From: Molanna angustata
Lineage: Eukaryota > Arthropoda > Insecta > Trichoptera > Molannidae
Assembly (NCBI GenBank): GCA_963576475.1
Contig: OY754970.1
Span: forward strand, 32,465,119 to 32,529,118
Reading direction: 5' to 3'
DNA: 64,000 nucleotides
Shown: piece by piece, positions 32,450-43,831 of the stretch
Layout: every line of letters starts with the position of its first letter
Numbering within the stretch: the first letter of the stretch is position 1
Position numbers and translations under genes: made by a program
Notes under the pieces: generated by a model
Told to the model about the DNA's origin: nothing
The model's input: the letters and a program-made list of their open reading frames with translations, nothing else
The model's database searches: none

Positions 32450-33590
32450 CCAGTTCGGGTTTACAGCCGGCAGATCTACAACGGAAGCCATCCAGACAAT
32501 AAGAGTACTGACAGAAAAATATCGGTGCAACAATAGAAATCTATACAAGTCCCAAGAGATCTTGTATGGACAGCACTGCGGGCACATAATATCCCGGAAT
32601 CATACATCGCAATGGTGCAAGATATGTATGACAGGATTAATACAAGAGTGAGAGGCCCGGCTGGTACAGGTTATCCATTCCATGTTAAGGTGGGTGTTCA
32701 TCAGGGATCGGCCTTGAGCCCACTAATTTTTAATCTTGTCATGAACTACGTCACCAAAAACATACAACAACCAGTTCCATGGTGTTTATTGTATGCCGAC
32801 GATATTGTGCTGATCTCCAGAAAGGCTTCGGAACTCCAAGAGATCTTTGATATATGGGTGAAAGAGCTCGAAAGACACGGACTGAGAGTAAGCCGAACAA
32901 AAACCGAGTTTATGGAGTGTGACTTTGGAGGATCAGAAGCCATTGGGCAAGATATACTTCTGGATAGTGACATAAAGCTACCCAAAGTGTCGCACTTGGA
33001 TACATGCTGACGACAGATGCGCAGGTGGACGAGGATGTCAACCACTGCGTCAATGTGGCGTGGCTGAAGTGGAGATCTCTCTCTGGCGTACTATGCGACA
33101 AAAGAATGCCTATCCAAACTAAGGGCAAAATATACAAAACAGTCGTAAGACCTGCAATGTTATACGGATCTGAGTGCTGGACAATATTAAAAAAGCACGC
33201 ACAACAACTGCACACGACTGAAATGAAGATGTTGCGCTGGGCAGGTGGTGTGACACGCCTTGTGGAGTTCGCAACGAGTACGTCAGAGGATCTTTTAAGG
33301 TAGCCCCAATAGAGGAGAAACTGAAAGAGGGCAGACAGCGATGGTATGGCCATGTCATGCGAAGGGAGGACACCTACTCCGTCAAAACTGTGCTCGGTAT
33401 CCCCTCAAAACCACGAAGAAGAGGCAGACCGCCGGCGACATGGTGGACGAGTGTCGAGAGGGAGCTGGCGGCACAAGGTGTCCCACAGGAGACGACGCAG
33501 AGTCGCAGATCATGGCGGCTGATGATTAGAAGGCCCGACCCCGAAGGAACTGGGATAGAGGGGCAGGAAATGATGATGAATTCAGTCATT
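32450..33590 (+). pseudogene. RTE-like LINE pol fragment, motif A deleted, YADD kept
   Basis: GC-richer than its neighbours. The frame starts QFGFTAGRSTTEAIQTIRVL, then jumps from NRNLY directly to VPRDLVWTALRAHNIP, so the motif A segment is missing and the frame changes there. It continues with HQGSALSPLIFNLVMN, the catalytic LLYADDIVLISRK and RVSRTKTEFMEC (32612-33010), shifts frame, and proceeds LTTDAQVDEDVNHC, RPAMLYGSECWTI, EMKMLRWAGGVTRL (33004-33303). A last frame gives RQRWYGHVMRRED, KPRRRGRPPATWW and DPEGTGIEGQE (33330-33590). At least three breaks. The family is a more GC-rich RTE-like subfamily than the one at 4013. No target duplication found. Confidence 0.87.
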
Positions 33591-33855
33591 GTTTCATACA
33601 ATTTGTAAAACACTATACAATATCTACGGGGACTCTTAATAGTTTGATACTTAATCTCCAAACATGCACACATACCATTAAGCTGTTTACATATTATCCT
33701 AACTTGACATACATGTTTTGTATAAAAAAGAAAATATCTAAAATAATAAATTAATAATTTGAATTTAAGGGTTTATAGTTTGGTATGTATTCTTCAACTA
33801 TACATACTATCGCCATCGACAGTTGGATCCTATGTGTTACATGCAACTAGTATAA
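33591..33855 (-). repeat. repeat family A, left part
   Basis: Reverse complement of 12812-13130 with an internal deletion: TTTAGGTTTGATACTTAATC-type phrase near 33640, GTTTATAGTTTGGTATGTAT, TCGACAGTTGGATCC, TGTTACATGCAACTAGT. Confidence 0.7.
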
Positions 33856-34085
33856 TAATACAAACAACACGAGACCTCTTTATGATAAAAGAAAAGCATA
33901 AATGTCTGTCAATATTAATAATCAATTAGACTGTCAAGAATTACTATTCTTAATAAATTTCAATGTACCAAATAGATAAACTAGAAATCATCATCCATTT
34001 TATTGTAAAAATATAATTTGTTATAAGACAAAGAATTTTGATTTGTATAATAGGGAAAACAATTTTTATTTTCATTTTCACTTTA
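33856..34085. other. unassigned
   Basis: Nothing recognised. Confidence 0.4.
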
Positions 34086-34303
34086 TAATAATAATAATGA
34101 ACACTTCCTTGCACCCTACGCAAGTTTATTGCCGTATGGCAATTTCTTCCAAATAACTAGTGTTTCCAGCCCAGGGAAACAATATTTGTGTGAGAAATGA
34201 ATTTAAATAAATTTCTCCTCTGCTGGGAATCGAGCCCAGGACTCCCGCACAGAAACCGAACGGCTTACCCACTGTGCCACGGCGGTTGGCACAGTTGGTA
34301 AGC
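34086..34303 (-). repeat. SINE family 2, complete, with inverted A-box end
   Basis: Head (TGGCACAGTGGGTAAGC), B box GGCTCGATTCCC (near 34227-34238), body and ATTATTATTA tail at 34086. At the head end, 34263-34279 and 34287-34303 are inverted copies (17-bp arms, one mismatch), so the A-box sequence is present in both orientations around CGGCGGT. Confidence 0.82.
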
Positions 34304-36309
34304 TATTCTTTATGTTCTCATTATTTTTTTTTCTTGATTTATTTATTTCTGTGTATAATAATAATAAGGACAATTTATAAAGCGCCGTTTAGTGACAACC
34401 GTTGTCACCCAAAGGGCGCTTTCAGTTTGCAAAAAAATAAGTTAAAATTAGTCCTATAGCTAACACATTGAAAATGGTTAAACATAAAACTTAAAAAAAT
34501 ACGTATAAATCACAAATTAATCTAGTTATACATATTACATAATCCAGATGAAATTAATTACAAAAAAATAGTCGATTCAAAGTAAACAGGCATAATATTA
34601 AGTAAAGGAATATTGAACGGATGAAGGACAATCTGGATACGATTTGCGGAAAAGATGAGTTTTTAATTTCTTCTTGAATTCATTGATATTTTCGGTACAT
34701 CTTATATCCATTGGAAGATCCATAACTTTGGTCCAGAAACGCCAAAAGATCGATTTAGGTATTTTGGCTTATTTGGGAGATTGGTTTCTACTAGTTTTTA
34801 TTGGATTGGGTCATTGATCTTAGCGTACTTTGTTTATTGCTAGGTGAAAATGGAACACAAAGTTCCGATATATATTTCGGGGCCATGCTATTGAGTGCTT
34901 TATAGGCAAGGAGACATGTTTTAAATTCTATACGTTCTGGGCTCTTCAGCCAATGAAGTTTGTGAAGTGTTGGTGAGACATGTGAGAAACGATCAATCTG
35001 GTAAATATAACGGGCTGCTGCATTGAGGATGAGTTGTATTCTATGGATTTGGTGTTGCGGTAGGTGTGCTAATATAGCGTTACAATAATCTACACGGGAA
35101 ACTATTAAAGAATTTATACACTGAAAAAAATAATTTAACTAAACTGATCGGTTACCGATATTTTAGCTAAACTTCTGTAAATAGTAGATAAAGTTTAATC
35201 ATTACAACTATACCAGTTTGATTGTATGCACTAATCACAGTTTGGTTAAGAAGCCTTATGTTATTACTTTCCAAACAGATTGTTATTGTTAATCAAACCA
35301 AATTTCAACCAAACTATTTGGTTGAAACAACAAACCGTTTAGTTCTTAGTACAAAACGATGTTGGCTATTTTTAAACAAACCATAAGGTTAAAAAAGATT
35401 TTCAAACAAAATAGTTTTGTTAAATTGGCTTGCTTGTAGTATCTAACGAAAGGGTTAATATTTATCAAATATTTGTCTACTGCCGCACGCACCCTTTGCG
35501 TCGGTCGCCATTTGTAATTCATACATAAACACAAACGCTTGCCCATAGAATAAAGATATATATTATATACTGTAACGCTTGCCCAGTGACAGTTCTTGTC
35601 CGGTAAAGGTGTTTTATTATTTGTTTAAAAAGTGAATATAAATTGAAGTATTGATGGATACATTGCATTCACTACTGTGTAAATTGATTGTTCAATGAAA
35701 TGTGACAAACAGTGATTTTGATGTAGACTAAGTACTCAATACACATGAAAGTGTAATTTGTGATCATTGTTATTGTGTTATAAATATAATAAAATATCTA
35801 TTTATGTATCTTGTATTAAATTAGATACCTATATTTTAAGGATTTCAATAAAATTTACAGTGACATATTGTTTTGAAATCAAGGTTATTTTTATTTTTAA
35901 ATATAATATATTATGTGCGTCTTTAGTGGTATATATATACCTAAATGATTTTTAATGAAAATAAAAGTTACTTTTTGTTTGAAAACAACGTTATTTTATT
36001 TTAAAATATATGTTTGAGTTTCTTTAGTTTTATACTAGCTTTTATGTCCCGCCGTTGGCCAAGAATGTAAATTAGTGAAGGAATAAGCAATCGTTTATAT
36101 ACCTACATAATATTGTCACACATAATTTTTTTTAACCGTAGTATGAAAAGTAGTTTGAAATTTAATTGAGATTAAGCGGTGTAAAATCTTAAAGTGATGG
36201 CCACAATCCATTTGCTTTTATATATAAGCACATACAATTTCTGCACGCATGGACTATGGGAAATTATTTTAAATATGACTTATTATAAAAAGACAACGTC
36301 GTAAAGAGT

Positions 36310-36850
36310 TTGGATTTGGCCACAACCCCTATTTTTATCTATTGTCATCGAACGCAAATAATGTGTTTTAAATATTTAGTAATTTTGGATGATGGAAAAT
36401 GGTTTAAAAATTGATTAAACAAAAGTACTGAAAATATTCTAGTGTTGGTTCCATCCCATTCGTTTTTATATTTTTCGTCAAGTGTGCATATAGTTTATTA
36501 TAGTTTTGCACAATAAAACTGATAGACTTAAAACTGACACATAAGTCTACATTACAGAAGAAGAAGACTTAAGCTATGTTAAATAGTTTTTAATATGAAT
36601 ATAAACGTTGTGAAGATCCAGCAATGGCCACAACCCCGATTTTTTATATATTGTCATCAAAATGAAATGTGTCGTTATTGAAAATTAAGCAATATAATAT
36701 GATGATATAATAAATGGTGTAAATTTGATTGAACAAAAGTAATGAGAAGATTCTAGTGTTGGTCACATCCCATTCGTTTTTATGTATTTTCATCAAGTAT
36801 GCATGTTGTTTATAATATTTCGTTACAATAGACTATTAGACATAAAACTA
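36310..36850. repeat. two diverged units of about 310 bp
   Basis: GGCCACAACCCC occurs at 36318 and 36626, offset 308. Both are followed by an ATTGTCATC phrase, then ATTGAT(T)AAACAAAAGTA-like, TCTAGTGTTGGT, CATCCCATTCGTTTTTAT and AAAACTGA/AAAACTAA text. Each unit ends in sequence akin to the 65-bp array that follows. Confidence 0.8.
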
Positions 36851-37395
36851 ATCCAAAATACTAAATAAAAAAAGAAGTAGAAGTATAAAACTATAACAAA
36901 TAGTTTGTAATAAAAACTGACCCAATGGTCTACATATAAGATGAAATAGAAGAATTACACATTAGGAAATGTATTATATAAAAAACTGACCAAAATGTCT
37001 TCATAAAAGAAGAAGATGAATTGAACTATAGGAAATATTTTATATAAAATTCACCCAACATCTATATAAAATAAGAAAACGAAGAATAAGACTAAAGGAT
37101 AGTTTGTTTAAAAATAGTTTGTTTAAAAACTAACCAAAAGGTCTACATAAAGGAAGAAGAAGACGAATTAGACTATAGGAAATAGTTTGTATAAAAACTC
37201 ACCCAAGGTCTACATAAATTAAGAAAAAGAAAAATTAGACTATAGGAAATAGTTTATTTATGAACTGTCCCAAATGACTTCACAAAAGAAGAGGAAGAAG
37301 ATTTAAACCCCAAGAAATAGTTTGTAGAAAAAATCACCCAAAGGTCTACATAGAAAAAAGAAGAATTTCACTATAGGAAATAGTTTGTAGGTATA
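36840..37395. repeat. degenerate minisatellite, unit about 65 bp
   Basis: Roughly eight units, each with AAACT(C/G)ACCCAA, GGTCTACATAAA, a GAAGAAGAAGA-like purine run, AGACTATAGGAAATAGTTTG and TATAAA. Units differ by many substitutions and small gaps, so the array is old. Confidence 0.85.
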
Positions 37396-38265
37396 TTGAA
37401 TGTGTATTGTAGTTAACCTAAGATAGTTTAATAATTTACCTATACGAAATTACTATATTGTTGGTTTTTAAGTAGTATTAGGTATGTAGGTACCTACCTA
37501 CAATGATGTTCTAAATTAATTCGAATTCGATTTATAACAAATTTTATTTGAATATCAGAATGTGTCCGTTACCATAGTAACCATGTTCCAACATGTGAAA
37601 AATATCAAATGTTATGGAGACATTTTTTGAATATGTAGGTACCTACATTGGTTTGTTCGATGCCATAAAAATGAAAATTGTCAGAAAAATCAAATATTTT
37701 TAACAAATTATGCAATTTTATTACGCCTATATCTTTACTAAAAATTAACAGACTTTTACAATATATGTCTTAAAACTTGCTGTAATGTCTTGTGTTTCAT
37801 TTTATTATTTCATAATCACATTTATTTCAAAGGTATATTATTTTAAAGAACATATTCATTCGGTAGGAAAATTAAATATCGTATGAAAAGATATGAAAAT
37901 GGCGGGGTTATATGTACATTTGTACAAAACGCTTACTTTAAAAATAAGTTAAACATTATAATTAGACAAAATATTCACCATGTTTTTCACTTAAAAGCTA
38001 AGTTATACTTGAAAATATATTTTTTTCATGTAAATACGTACTTCTAACTTTTAAACTAACAGATATTTGCGTGCAAAATGTACACTTTTTTGACAGATAT
38101 GACTTGGAAAATTTTGTATGAAAAAAATAATTATTGAAATATCTTTAAAATTCAGCATTTTAATCGCATTATATTTAGCGTGACACTGCATCAGGTATAC
38201 TGGTACACGTTCGCACATAAATTAGATTTTTAGATGCTCTTGGTTTTTCAAAAGGCGTGAGACAA

Positions 38266-38285
38266 ACACACACACACACACACAC
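38266..38285. repeat. (CA)n microsatellite
   Basis: About ten CA units. Confidence 0.9.
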
Positions 38286-38383
38286 TAACATATTGATTGC
38301 TTTATTACTTTAGATTTACGGCATTTGAATTAAAATTCTTATTATAATAAAAATGAATTGATTGTTGACCACTTAATTATATA

Positions 38384-40133
38384 CAGACGGTGGCCAAATT
38401 AATACAATCAAATGAATTTATAGCAGTTTTTAGACTTCGAATCATTGAAAATTATTATTTTTTTATTTTATTTCGATCTTTCTAGAATATTATGGGAGAT
38501 TTAATATATTTTTATAAAATAAAATGCATTTACTATGAATATATAATAGTTTATTGATAATAAAATACGTTTTATGGTAAAATGATCAATATTTAGTAAA
38601 TCCTCCCTTAGCTTTAATTACTGTTGATATTCTTCTGGGCATGCTGGAGATACATTTAATTGAGATATTTTTTAATTCTGGTGTGTTGTGCCATGCCTCA
38701 ATTATGTTTTCTATTAGTTGTCTTTTGTTGGTGATGACACCTTTTTTTACAATTGCCCTTTTCAGAGCCTCCCAAACGTTTTCAATTGGATTTAGATCCG
38801 GTGAATTTCCTGGCCAATCTAATACCTTTATTTTTTCTCCTTCTAGAAATTTAGTAACGGTTTTCGCTTTGTGGCAGGGTGCAGAATCATGCATAAATAC
38901 ATATTTTCCATTTGGAAACCATTCGGCCACTTGAGGCTTTAGTCTCCCTTTTAAAACTTCTATATACTGGTCCTGGCGCATTGTGCCATTCACAATATAC
39001 AGCCTTCCCATACCCATCCCACTAATCACTGACCAGATCATTATTGACTGAGGGTGCTTCACTCTTTGGACCACACATTCCTCATTATATTTTTCACCTG
39101 GCCTTCTTCTCACATATTGAGTTTTGTCCTGCAGTATTTGGATTGAGGATTCATCAGAAAAACAAACCTGAAAGAACACGAGAAGTTTTCACTAGTCAAT
39201 TTTATTTAATACAGAAAGTTTCATAAAAACTTATTTTACATTCTAATACCTTGCTCCAATCGTCTTCGTTCCAATTTTGGTGTTTTAGTGCCCATTCTAG
39301 TCGCTTTTTACGCATTTCAGGTGTTAGTTTTGGCTTTTTCACTGGGCGATAACATTTGAGGTCCATTTCCACCAATCTTCGTCTCAATGTACGATCAGAT
39401 ATATTGACTCCTGTGGTCTGCAAAATAGATTTTATTACTTTTCGAGGCTTCTGTCTATTTTCTAGAGCAACATTTCTGATTTTTCTTTCTGTTCGCGGAG
39501 TAGTAATGCGCTTTCGTCCACATTTTCCTATTCGAGATGGTTCAAGGGGTACATTTCCTTTCATTTGCCTACTTATTTTGTGCACAGAATATTGAGAAAC
39601 ATTGGTAAGTGTGGCAATTTCTCGTTGACTGTATTCACAGTGACCAAGAAGGGTTGCAATTTTAGATTTTTTTCTTGGAGTGAGGTCACAAGATCTTCCC
39701 ATTTCTAAAATAAACCAAAAAATTCTGAAATTCAGCATACATTTAGAAAATAATTTATCAAAATCGTAATAATTTGATAAGTAGTATAATTGTGATAAAT
39801 ATTTAGTAATAAATATTAGGTTTACCTGTTATTTAAAAAAAATGTAAGAAACACTCAAACACTGTCTCAAATAAACACAAAATCAATGGGCAAAACATTC
39901 CATTAACACCCGCACACTCTGTGAAGACCAATACTAAACTGACATTATCGTATCTTGTATGTGACAAACTTCATGTTGATGCTTAAAAAGTGTTGCAAGT
40001 ACGATAACAATAATGAAGGGAGTTGCCACAATTAAAAATATACTGATGTGATTCGATTTTGCTGGATAACAGCTAAAAATACAATTATTTTTGCATTTTT
40101 TTCCTTTGATTGTATTAATTTGGCCACCGTCTG
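38384..40133 (-). mobile_element. Tc1-like transposon, complete
   Basis: Perfect terminal inverted repeats of 29 bp (CAGACGGTGGCCAAATTAAT at the start) at 38384 and, complemented, ending at 40133; flanked by TA on both sides (38382-38383, 40134-40135). Length 1,750 bp. It contains one transposase gene on the minus strand. Identical termini and an intact DD34E frame suggest recent activity. It lies inside the 5.6-kb element. Confidence 0.95.
38586..39702 (-). CDS. Tc1-family DD34E transposase, with one predicted intron
   Basis: Cuts and joins the element ends at TA sites. The start chosen is the ATG at 39702 (MGRSCDLTPRKKSKIATLL). Exon 1 (39702-39250, 151 codons) has two helix-turn-helix-like segments, REIATLTNVSQYSVHKISRQ (about 32-51) and a second around residues 85-115, with a GRKRITT hook between. 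An 82-nt intron, 39249-39168, has GT at its start and TTCTTTCAG at its end. It joins DDWSK to VCFSDES in frame; unspliced, the frame stops early. Exon 2 (39167-38586) carries the catalytic D156 (CFSD), D245 (FMHDSAPCH) and E280 (NSPDLNPIENVWE), with exactly 34 residues between the last two. The total is 344 aa, the usual Tc1 size. An acceptor-like TTTATTTTAG just before the start could belong to a leader intron. No internal stops: potentially functional. Confidence 0.9.
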
Positions 40134-41434
40134 TAGCTGTTGAAACTAAAACTGTTTGGTTAAAATGACTTAATTATTTGACATGATTGAAGAGTTCATA
40201 TAAAATAACGAAACTCATTTATTTAATTTACAATCAACTAAATAAATTGACAAACACTTACTGAATATTTCGTTATTTTCAACCAAACAGCTTGTCTACC
40301 TGAGTCAAAATAAGGTCATTTTCAACAAAACATGTATCTACCTGTTATTAAAGGTTTGGCTAACTGCTACACAACTGTTTTGTTTGAGTCTAAGCAGTTA
40401 GGTTGTTTTTAACTGAACAGCTTGTTTATGTGGGTCTTTTCAACAAAACATTTGTCTACGTGTTATTGAATGTTTGACTGATTTCTACCTAAGTTTTTTG
40501 GTTGACATAACAAAGAATTTTGCGATAGTTTGACAAATATTTAGTAGTAAATAGCCAAATTATATTTTGTTACCATTTAATAAACCTGTTTAACTGTTGA
40601 CAGCTAAAACAGGTTAACCAAACATCATTTAGTTGAATCAACCAAATGTTTGATGGTCACTATAATTTGGTTGATATTAACATGAAATTATGTTACTATT
40701 AACAAAAAATTTCTTTCAGTGTAATGACCTTAGCAGCATGTGTCGAGAGACACCTTCGAATAGGTCTAAATTGTCTGAGAAAGTAACAACTTTGTCTGAC
40801 TTTGGAAGAAATGTGTTTATCCATATAGAGTGCACTGTCGATATGTATACCAAGAAATTTTATGCAGTTAGAAGGAGTAATTTCGACATTTTGAATTACA
40901 ATGGGGTCATTATTTACATATTGTTGCCTGCGAGGCGAGGCAAGCCAAAGGAACTCAGTTTTTGTTGGGTTCAGTTTTAGCTTGTTCTTACACATCCAGG
41001 TGGATATCTGATTTATGCGTGTGGATATCTCGTGTGTTAAATGATATTTAAATTCAGGTGAACAGGACTTGAAGAGTATGCGGTCATCTGCATAGGCATG
41101 TGTGTTGAAACCATGATTTTGAACAAGATTTTCCAACTGATGTATATAAATTAAAGATAATTGGTCCAAGTACAGATCCTTGTGGGACCCCGTACAAGGA
41201 GGTTATATTATTTATGGTACTATCTTTATATACAACTTTGTATTTACGGTCTACTAAGTAGGAAGACAGCCATGCAATGCAGTCATTACCCAAGCCAAAT
41301 TCATGTCTAAGTTTAGAAAACAGAATATGATGGTCTACAGTCTACAGTATCGATATTTTTTATTTGTATATTATATTTTTTTCTTTTTTAACATGATTTT
41401 TAATTTTATATTTTTTAATGTAAATGGTTTTTGC

Positions 41435-41849
41435 CATACCATACCATCACGCCATTTCCCTATTTGGGGTAGGCAGAGAGAACCGAACGCCAGACTCCTC
41501 TCTCTTGACATACATTCCTCGCTTCATTCACGTCCATACATCGTCTCATACACGCTCTTCTATTATTCTTCTAACATCACTACATCACCATCTTTCAAAA
41601 TCCCATTTATGTGATCGTGCCAACTTTTTCTTGGCCGAGCTCTACTTTTCGTTCCTCTTTTATCAGCCTTGTATACTTTTTTTGTCAGACAGTCATCACT
41701 CATTCTTTCTATGTGGCCGAACCACCTTAGGGCATTTATTTTCATCTTACTTACGATATTTCTTTCAATCATACATTCTCGTCTAATATCCTCATTTCTT
41801 ATTCTATCATACATCGTTTTACCACACATTCGTCTTATGGTTTTTGCGT
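41435..41849 (-). pseudogene. RTE-type LINE C-terminal fragment, 11-bp target duplication
   Basis: ATGGTTTTTGC at 41424-41434 and 41850-41860 flanks the insert. On the minus strand: TIRRMCGKTMYDRIRNEDIR, INALRWFGHIERMSDD, RPRKSWHDHINGILKDGDV, then a frameshifted end. Same subfamily as 28016. A third copy of the 11-mer at 41837 shows a small tandem duplication at the 5' junction. Confidence 0.85.
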
Positions 41850-41860
41850 ATGGTTTTTGC

Positions 41861-42362
41861 ACCGTAAAATAAATAAATATATGTATGGCATTTGGTCTTT
41901 CTGCTAACACGATAACATTTTCCTGCCGATTATTGTTACCTTTGTTACTTTTTAATTCTGTTCATAGTTTTATTAACTGTGTTAATTTTGTTTCAAACTG
42001 TTTAAACATTTGTTCAGTTTGTACTTTAATAAGTAAATTACAATACGCATTATTTTATATATAATTTCACATAATTTTTATATGTAATAGTGATAAATCA
42101 TGCATTGCATGTTTGAAAAATAATCTGAAAATATTTTTCGGTATAATGATCACGATTATGCGGGTTAGTGTTGCAAGCAAGTTGTGTATTCATTTATTTT
42201 TGTGAATGAGGCAATCTTACTAGACTCGTTGGCATTAAATCCAAGAAAATCCCATTACTCTACATTTTTTTATTATCATACGTTACGTATATCTTCAACT
42301 AGTAAGAAAATAGACGCACGAGTTCATATTTTTTAGGTATGTATCTACTTAGGTGTGAAATT
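41861..42362. other. unassigned AT-rich sequence
   Basis: Nothing recognised. Confidence 0.4.
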
Positions 42363-42366
42363 TTAA

Positions 42367-43634
42367 CCCGTGAGAAGGCGCGCTATGAGCATTTTTCCCA
42401 CACAAATTCGATGTTAGCGACACCGTATCGTCGCAAGCTTCTCAGTACCTTTCAAAGTATTCATCCTCTTACCCCTGATCGAACTTACGTCTCAATGTGC
42501 CGCTGCCATAGTACAGCCACGTGTGTGTGCGAAGGACATGTGTAAAATGCGGCATTTTTCTAATCGCCCGCCTATCCGTGTAAAAAAATTTCATGATAAT
42601 AAAATATTTTTTATTTATTCATGTTTTATTCACGAATTATGTGCTTTTATAGTTTATGATTTTCAACATACGATGGATGACCGTTGTGACCTTTAAATAT
42701 GGGCGTGGCTAGAAATCTTTGTTCAGACGAAGAATTGACATCGTATCCTGATGACTTAGACCAGAATCGTGTAGATAACCCTGTAAGCATCTGCTTCAAC
42801 ATTTAACATCCTCCATGAAACAGACAAACAATAATTTTTGGACAAAATTACACATGACTGCTGACAGACAAGTTCTAAAAAAGGTTATATTTTCTGTCAT
42901 AAATCACTCGACACCGAGCAGGTGACATTCAGGTGCGATATGTGTTCAAAAATATACATCTCAAGATCGCATGGGTGAATGAATCATTCAAATCTATATC
43001 GTAATATTTATTTTATATTTTCCTTTAAGTCCACCAAAATTGAAGAAGAATTAAGAAGATTTTTAATATATGCATAAAAGTGCATTTTTCATTATTTAGT
43101 TCTAATAAAATATTTTGTGTATTAAATATATTATGTCCTTTTATTTATTTTAACTAATTTTTGATTTCAATATTATAAAACTTTTATTTATTTATTTACA
43201 AAATATAGGGCATAAGCCATTTACTTGTTACAATATACACTTGCAATAATTAATTACACACAAAGATGTAATATAGAAACAACTAAAAATATAGACATTG
43301 ATGAAATGTAAAAACATAAAATATAGATTCAGATAAAATATAAATGTATAGATTTAGATAAAAACACAGATTAAGATAAAAATAGACAAAAAAGAATCAG
43401 AGAATTAGAAAGAAAAAAAAATAATAACTAATTATGATAAGAGGAAAAAAAATTGAATGTGACAATAGATCGACTGCAGCTATATAAGTATCCATATTAT
43501 TTTTTTTTGAAGACCGGCAAGCTATCTCCGAAAATATCTGCAACATCGCACAGTTCATTACATTTAAAACAGCTTGAACATTGTGCTCGCGCGAACCTAT
43601 CTGTGTAACTTTTCAGGGCGCGCCTTCCCACGGG
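42367..43634 (+). mobile_element. piggyBac-like element, TTAA-flanked
   Basis: CCCGTGAGAAGGCGCGC at 42367 is mirrored by the complement of GCGCGCCTTCCCACGGG ending at 43634 (one mismatch), and TTAA flanks both sides (42363-42366, 43635-43638). TTAA duplication plus CCC-starting inverted repeats define piggyBac. Length 1,268 bp, with only a short transposase-like N-terminus, so non-autonomous. 43190-43500 is A-rich and may contain a further insertion. Confidence 0.85.
42699..42806 (+). pseudogene. piggyBac transposase N-terminal remnant
   Basis: The ATG at 42699 opens 35 codons, MGVARNLCSDEELTSYPDDL followed by DQNRVDNPV, then a stop. The acidic RxLSDEE start is typical of the N-terminus of piggyBac transposases, and the location inside the TTAA-flanked element supports it. 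The catalytic domain is absent downstream. Confidence 0.45.
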
Positions 43635-43831
43635 TTAATAAACATATTTATATATCTATGTATTTTATACATATGGTTATAAAATAAATCCATGTCGAAA
43701 GTACATTTGTAATGCTAAATGCGATAAAAGTATTAGAGCAAGAGTCCGTGACCGCCAGACTTAAGTCATTGTATAAAGGCTAGTAAAATGTTCTGTGTAA
43801 GTACACCCACGGCATGTAACAGCGATTGCCT

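Larger units (their letters stand above)
35119..40721. mobile_element. 5.6-kb TA-flanked, non-coding element of unknown class
   Basis: Bounded by CACTGAAAAAAAT at 35119 and its near-complement ATTTCTTTCAGTG at 40721, with TA on both sides (35117-35118, 40722-40723). Excision with one TA rejoins the host LINE frame, so the borders are solid. Both ends (35119-35450 and 40134-40721) carry many short direct and inverted phrases of the type GTTTGGTTGAAA / AACCAAAC and ACAAAACATTTGTCTAC. Such subterminal repeats are often transposase-binding sites. The interior (35450-38380) has no open frame of note but has a roughly 310-bp duplication and a 65-bp minisatellite. A Tc1 element sits inside (38384-40133). 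Net size about 3.85 kb. TA target and CACTG end would fit a Tc1/mariner-related non-autonomous element; class not established. Confidence 0.8.
34350..41357 (-). mobile_element. CR1/L2-like LINE remnant split by a 5.6-kb insertion
   Basis: On the minus strand the LINE starts near 41357 with DTVD..HHILFSKLRHEFGLG, continues NDCIAWLSSYLVDRK, motif B GVPQGSVLGP, catalytic THAYADD (about 41090) and RRCLSTHAAKVI (40740). It is cut at 40724 and resumes at 35118 with INSLIVSRVDYCNAILAHL, ILNAAARYIYQIDRF and LLAYKALNSMAPKYI, ending after DIRCTENINEFKKKL near 34640. Removing the insert and one TA restores the reading frame across the junction. The 3' end (34350-34450) has a GC hairpin and TTATTATTA tail as in CR1-like elements. 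Further frame breaks exist (around 41150). Confidence 0.88.

Noticed and set aside
34205..34287. Apparent tRNA gene in SINE family 2
   Set aside because: Same reason; the head is followed by the family-specific body and tail.
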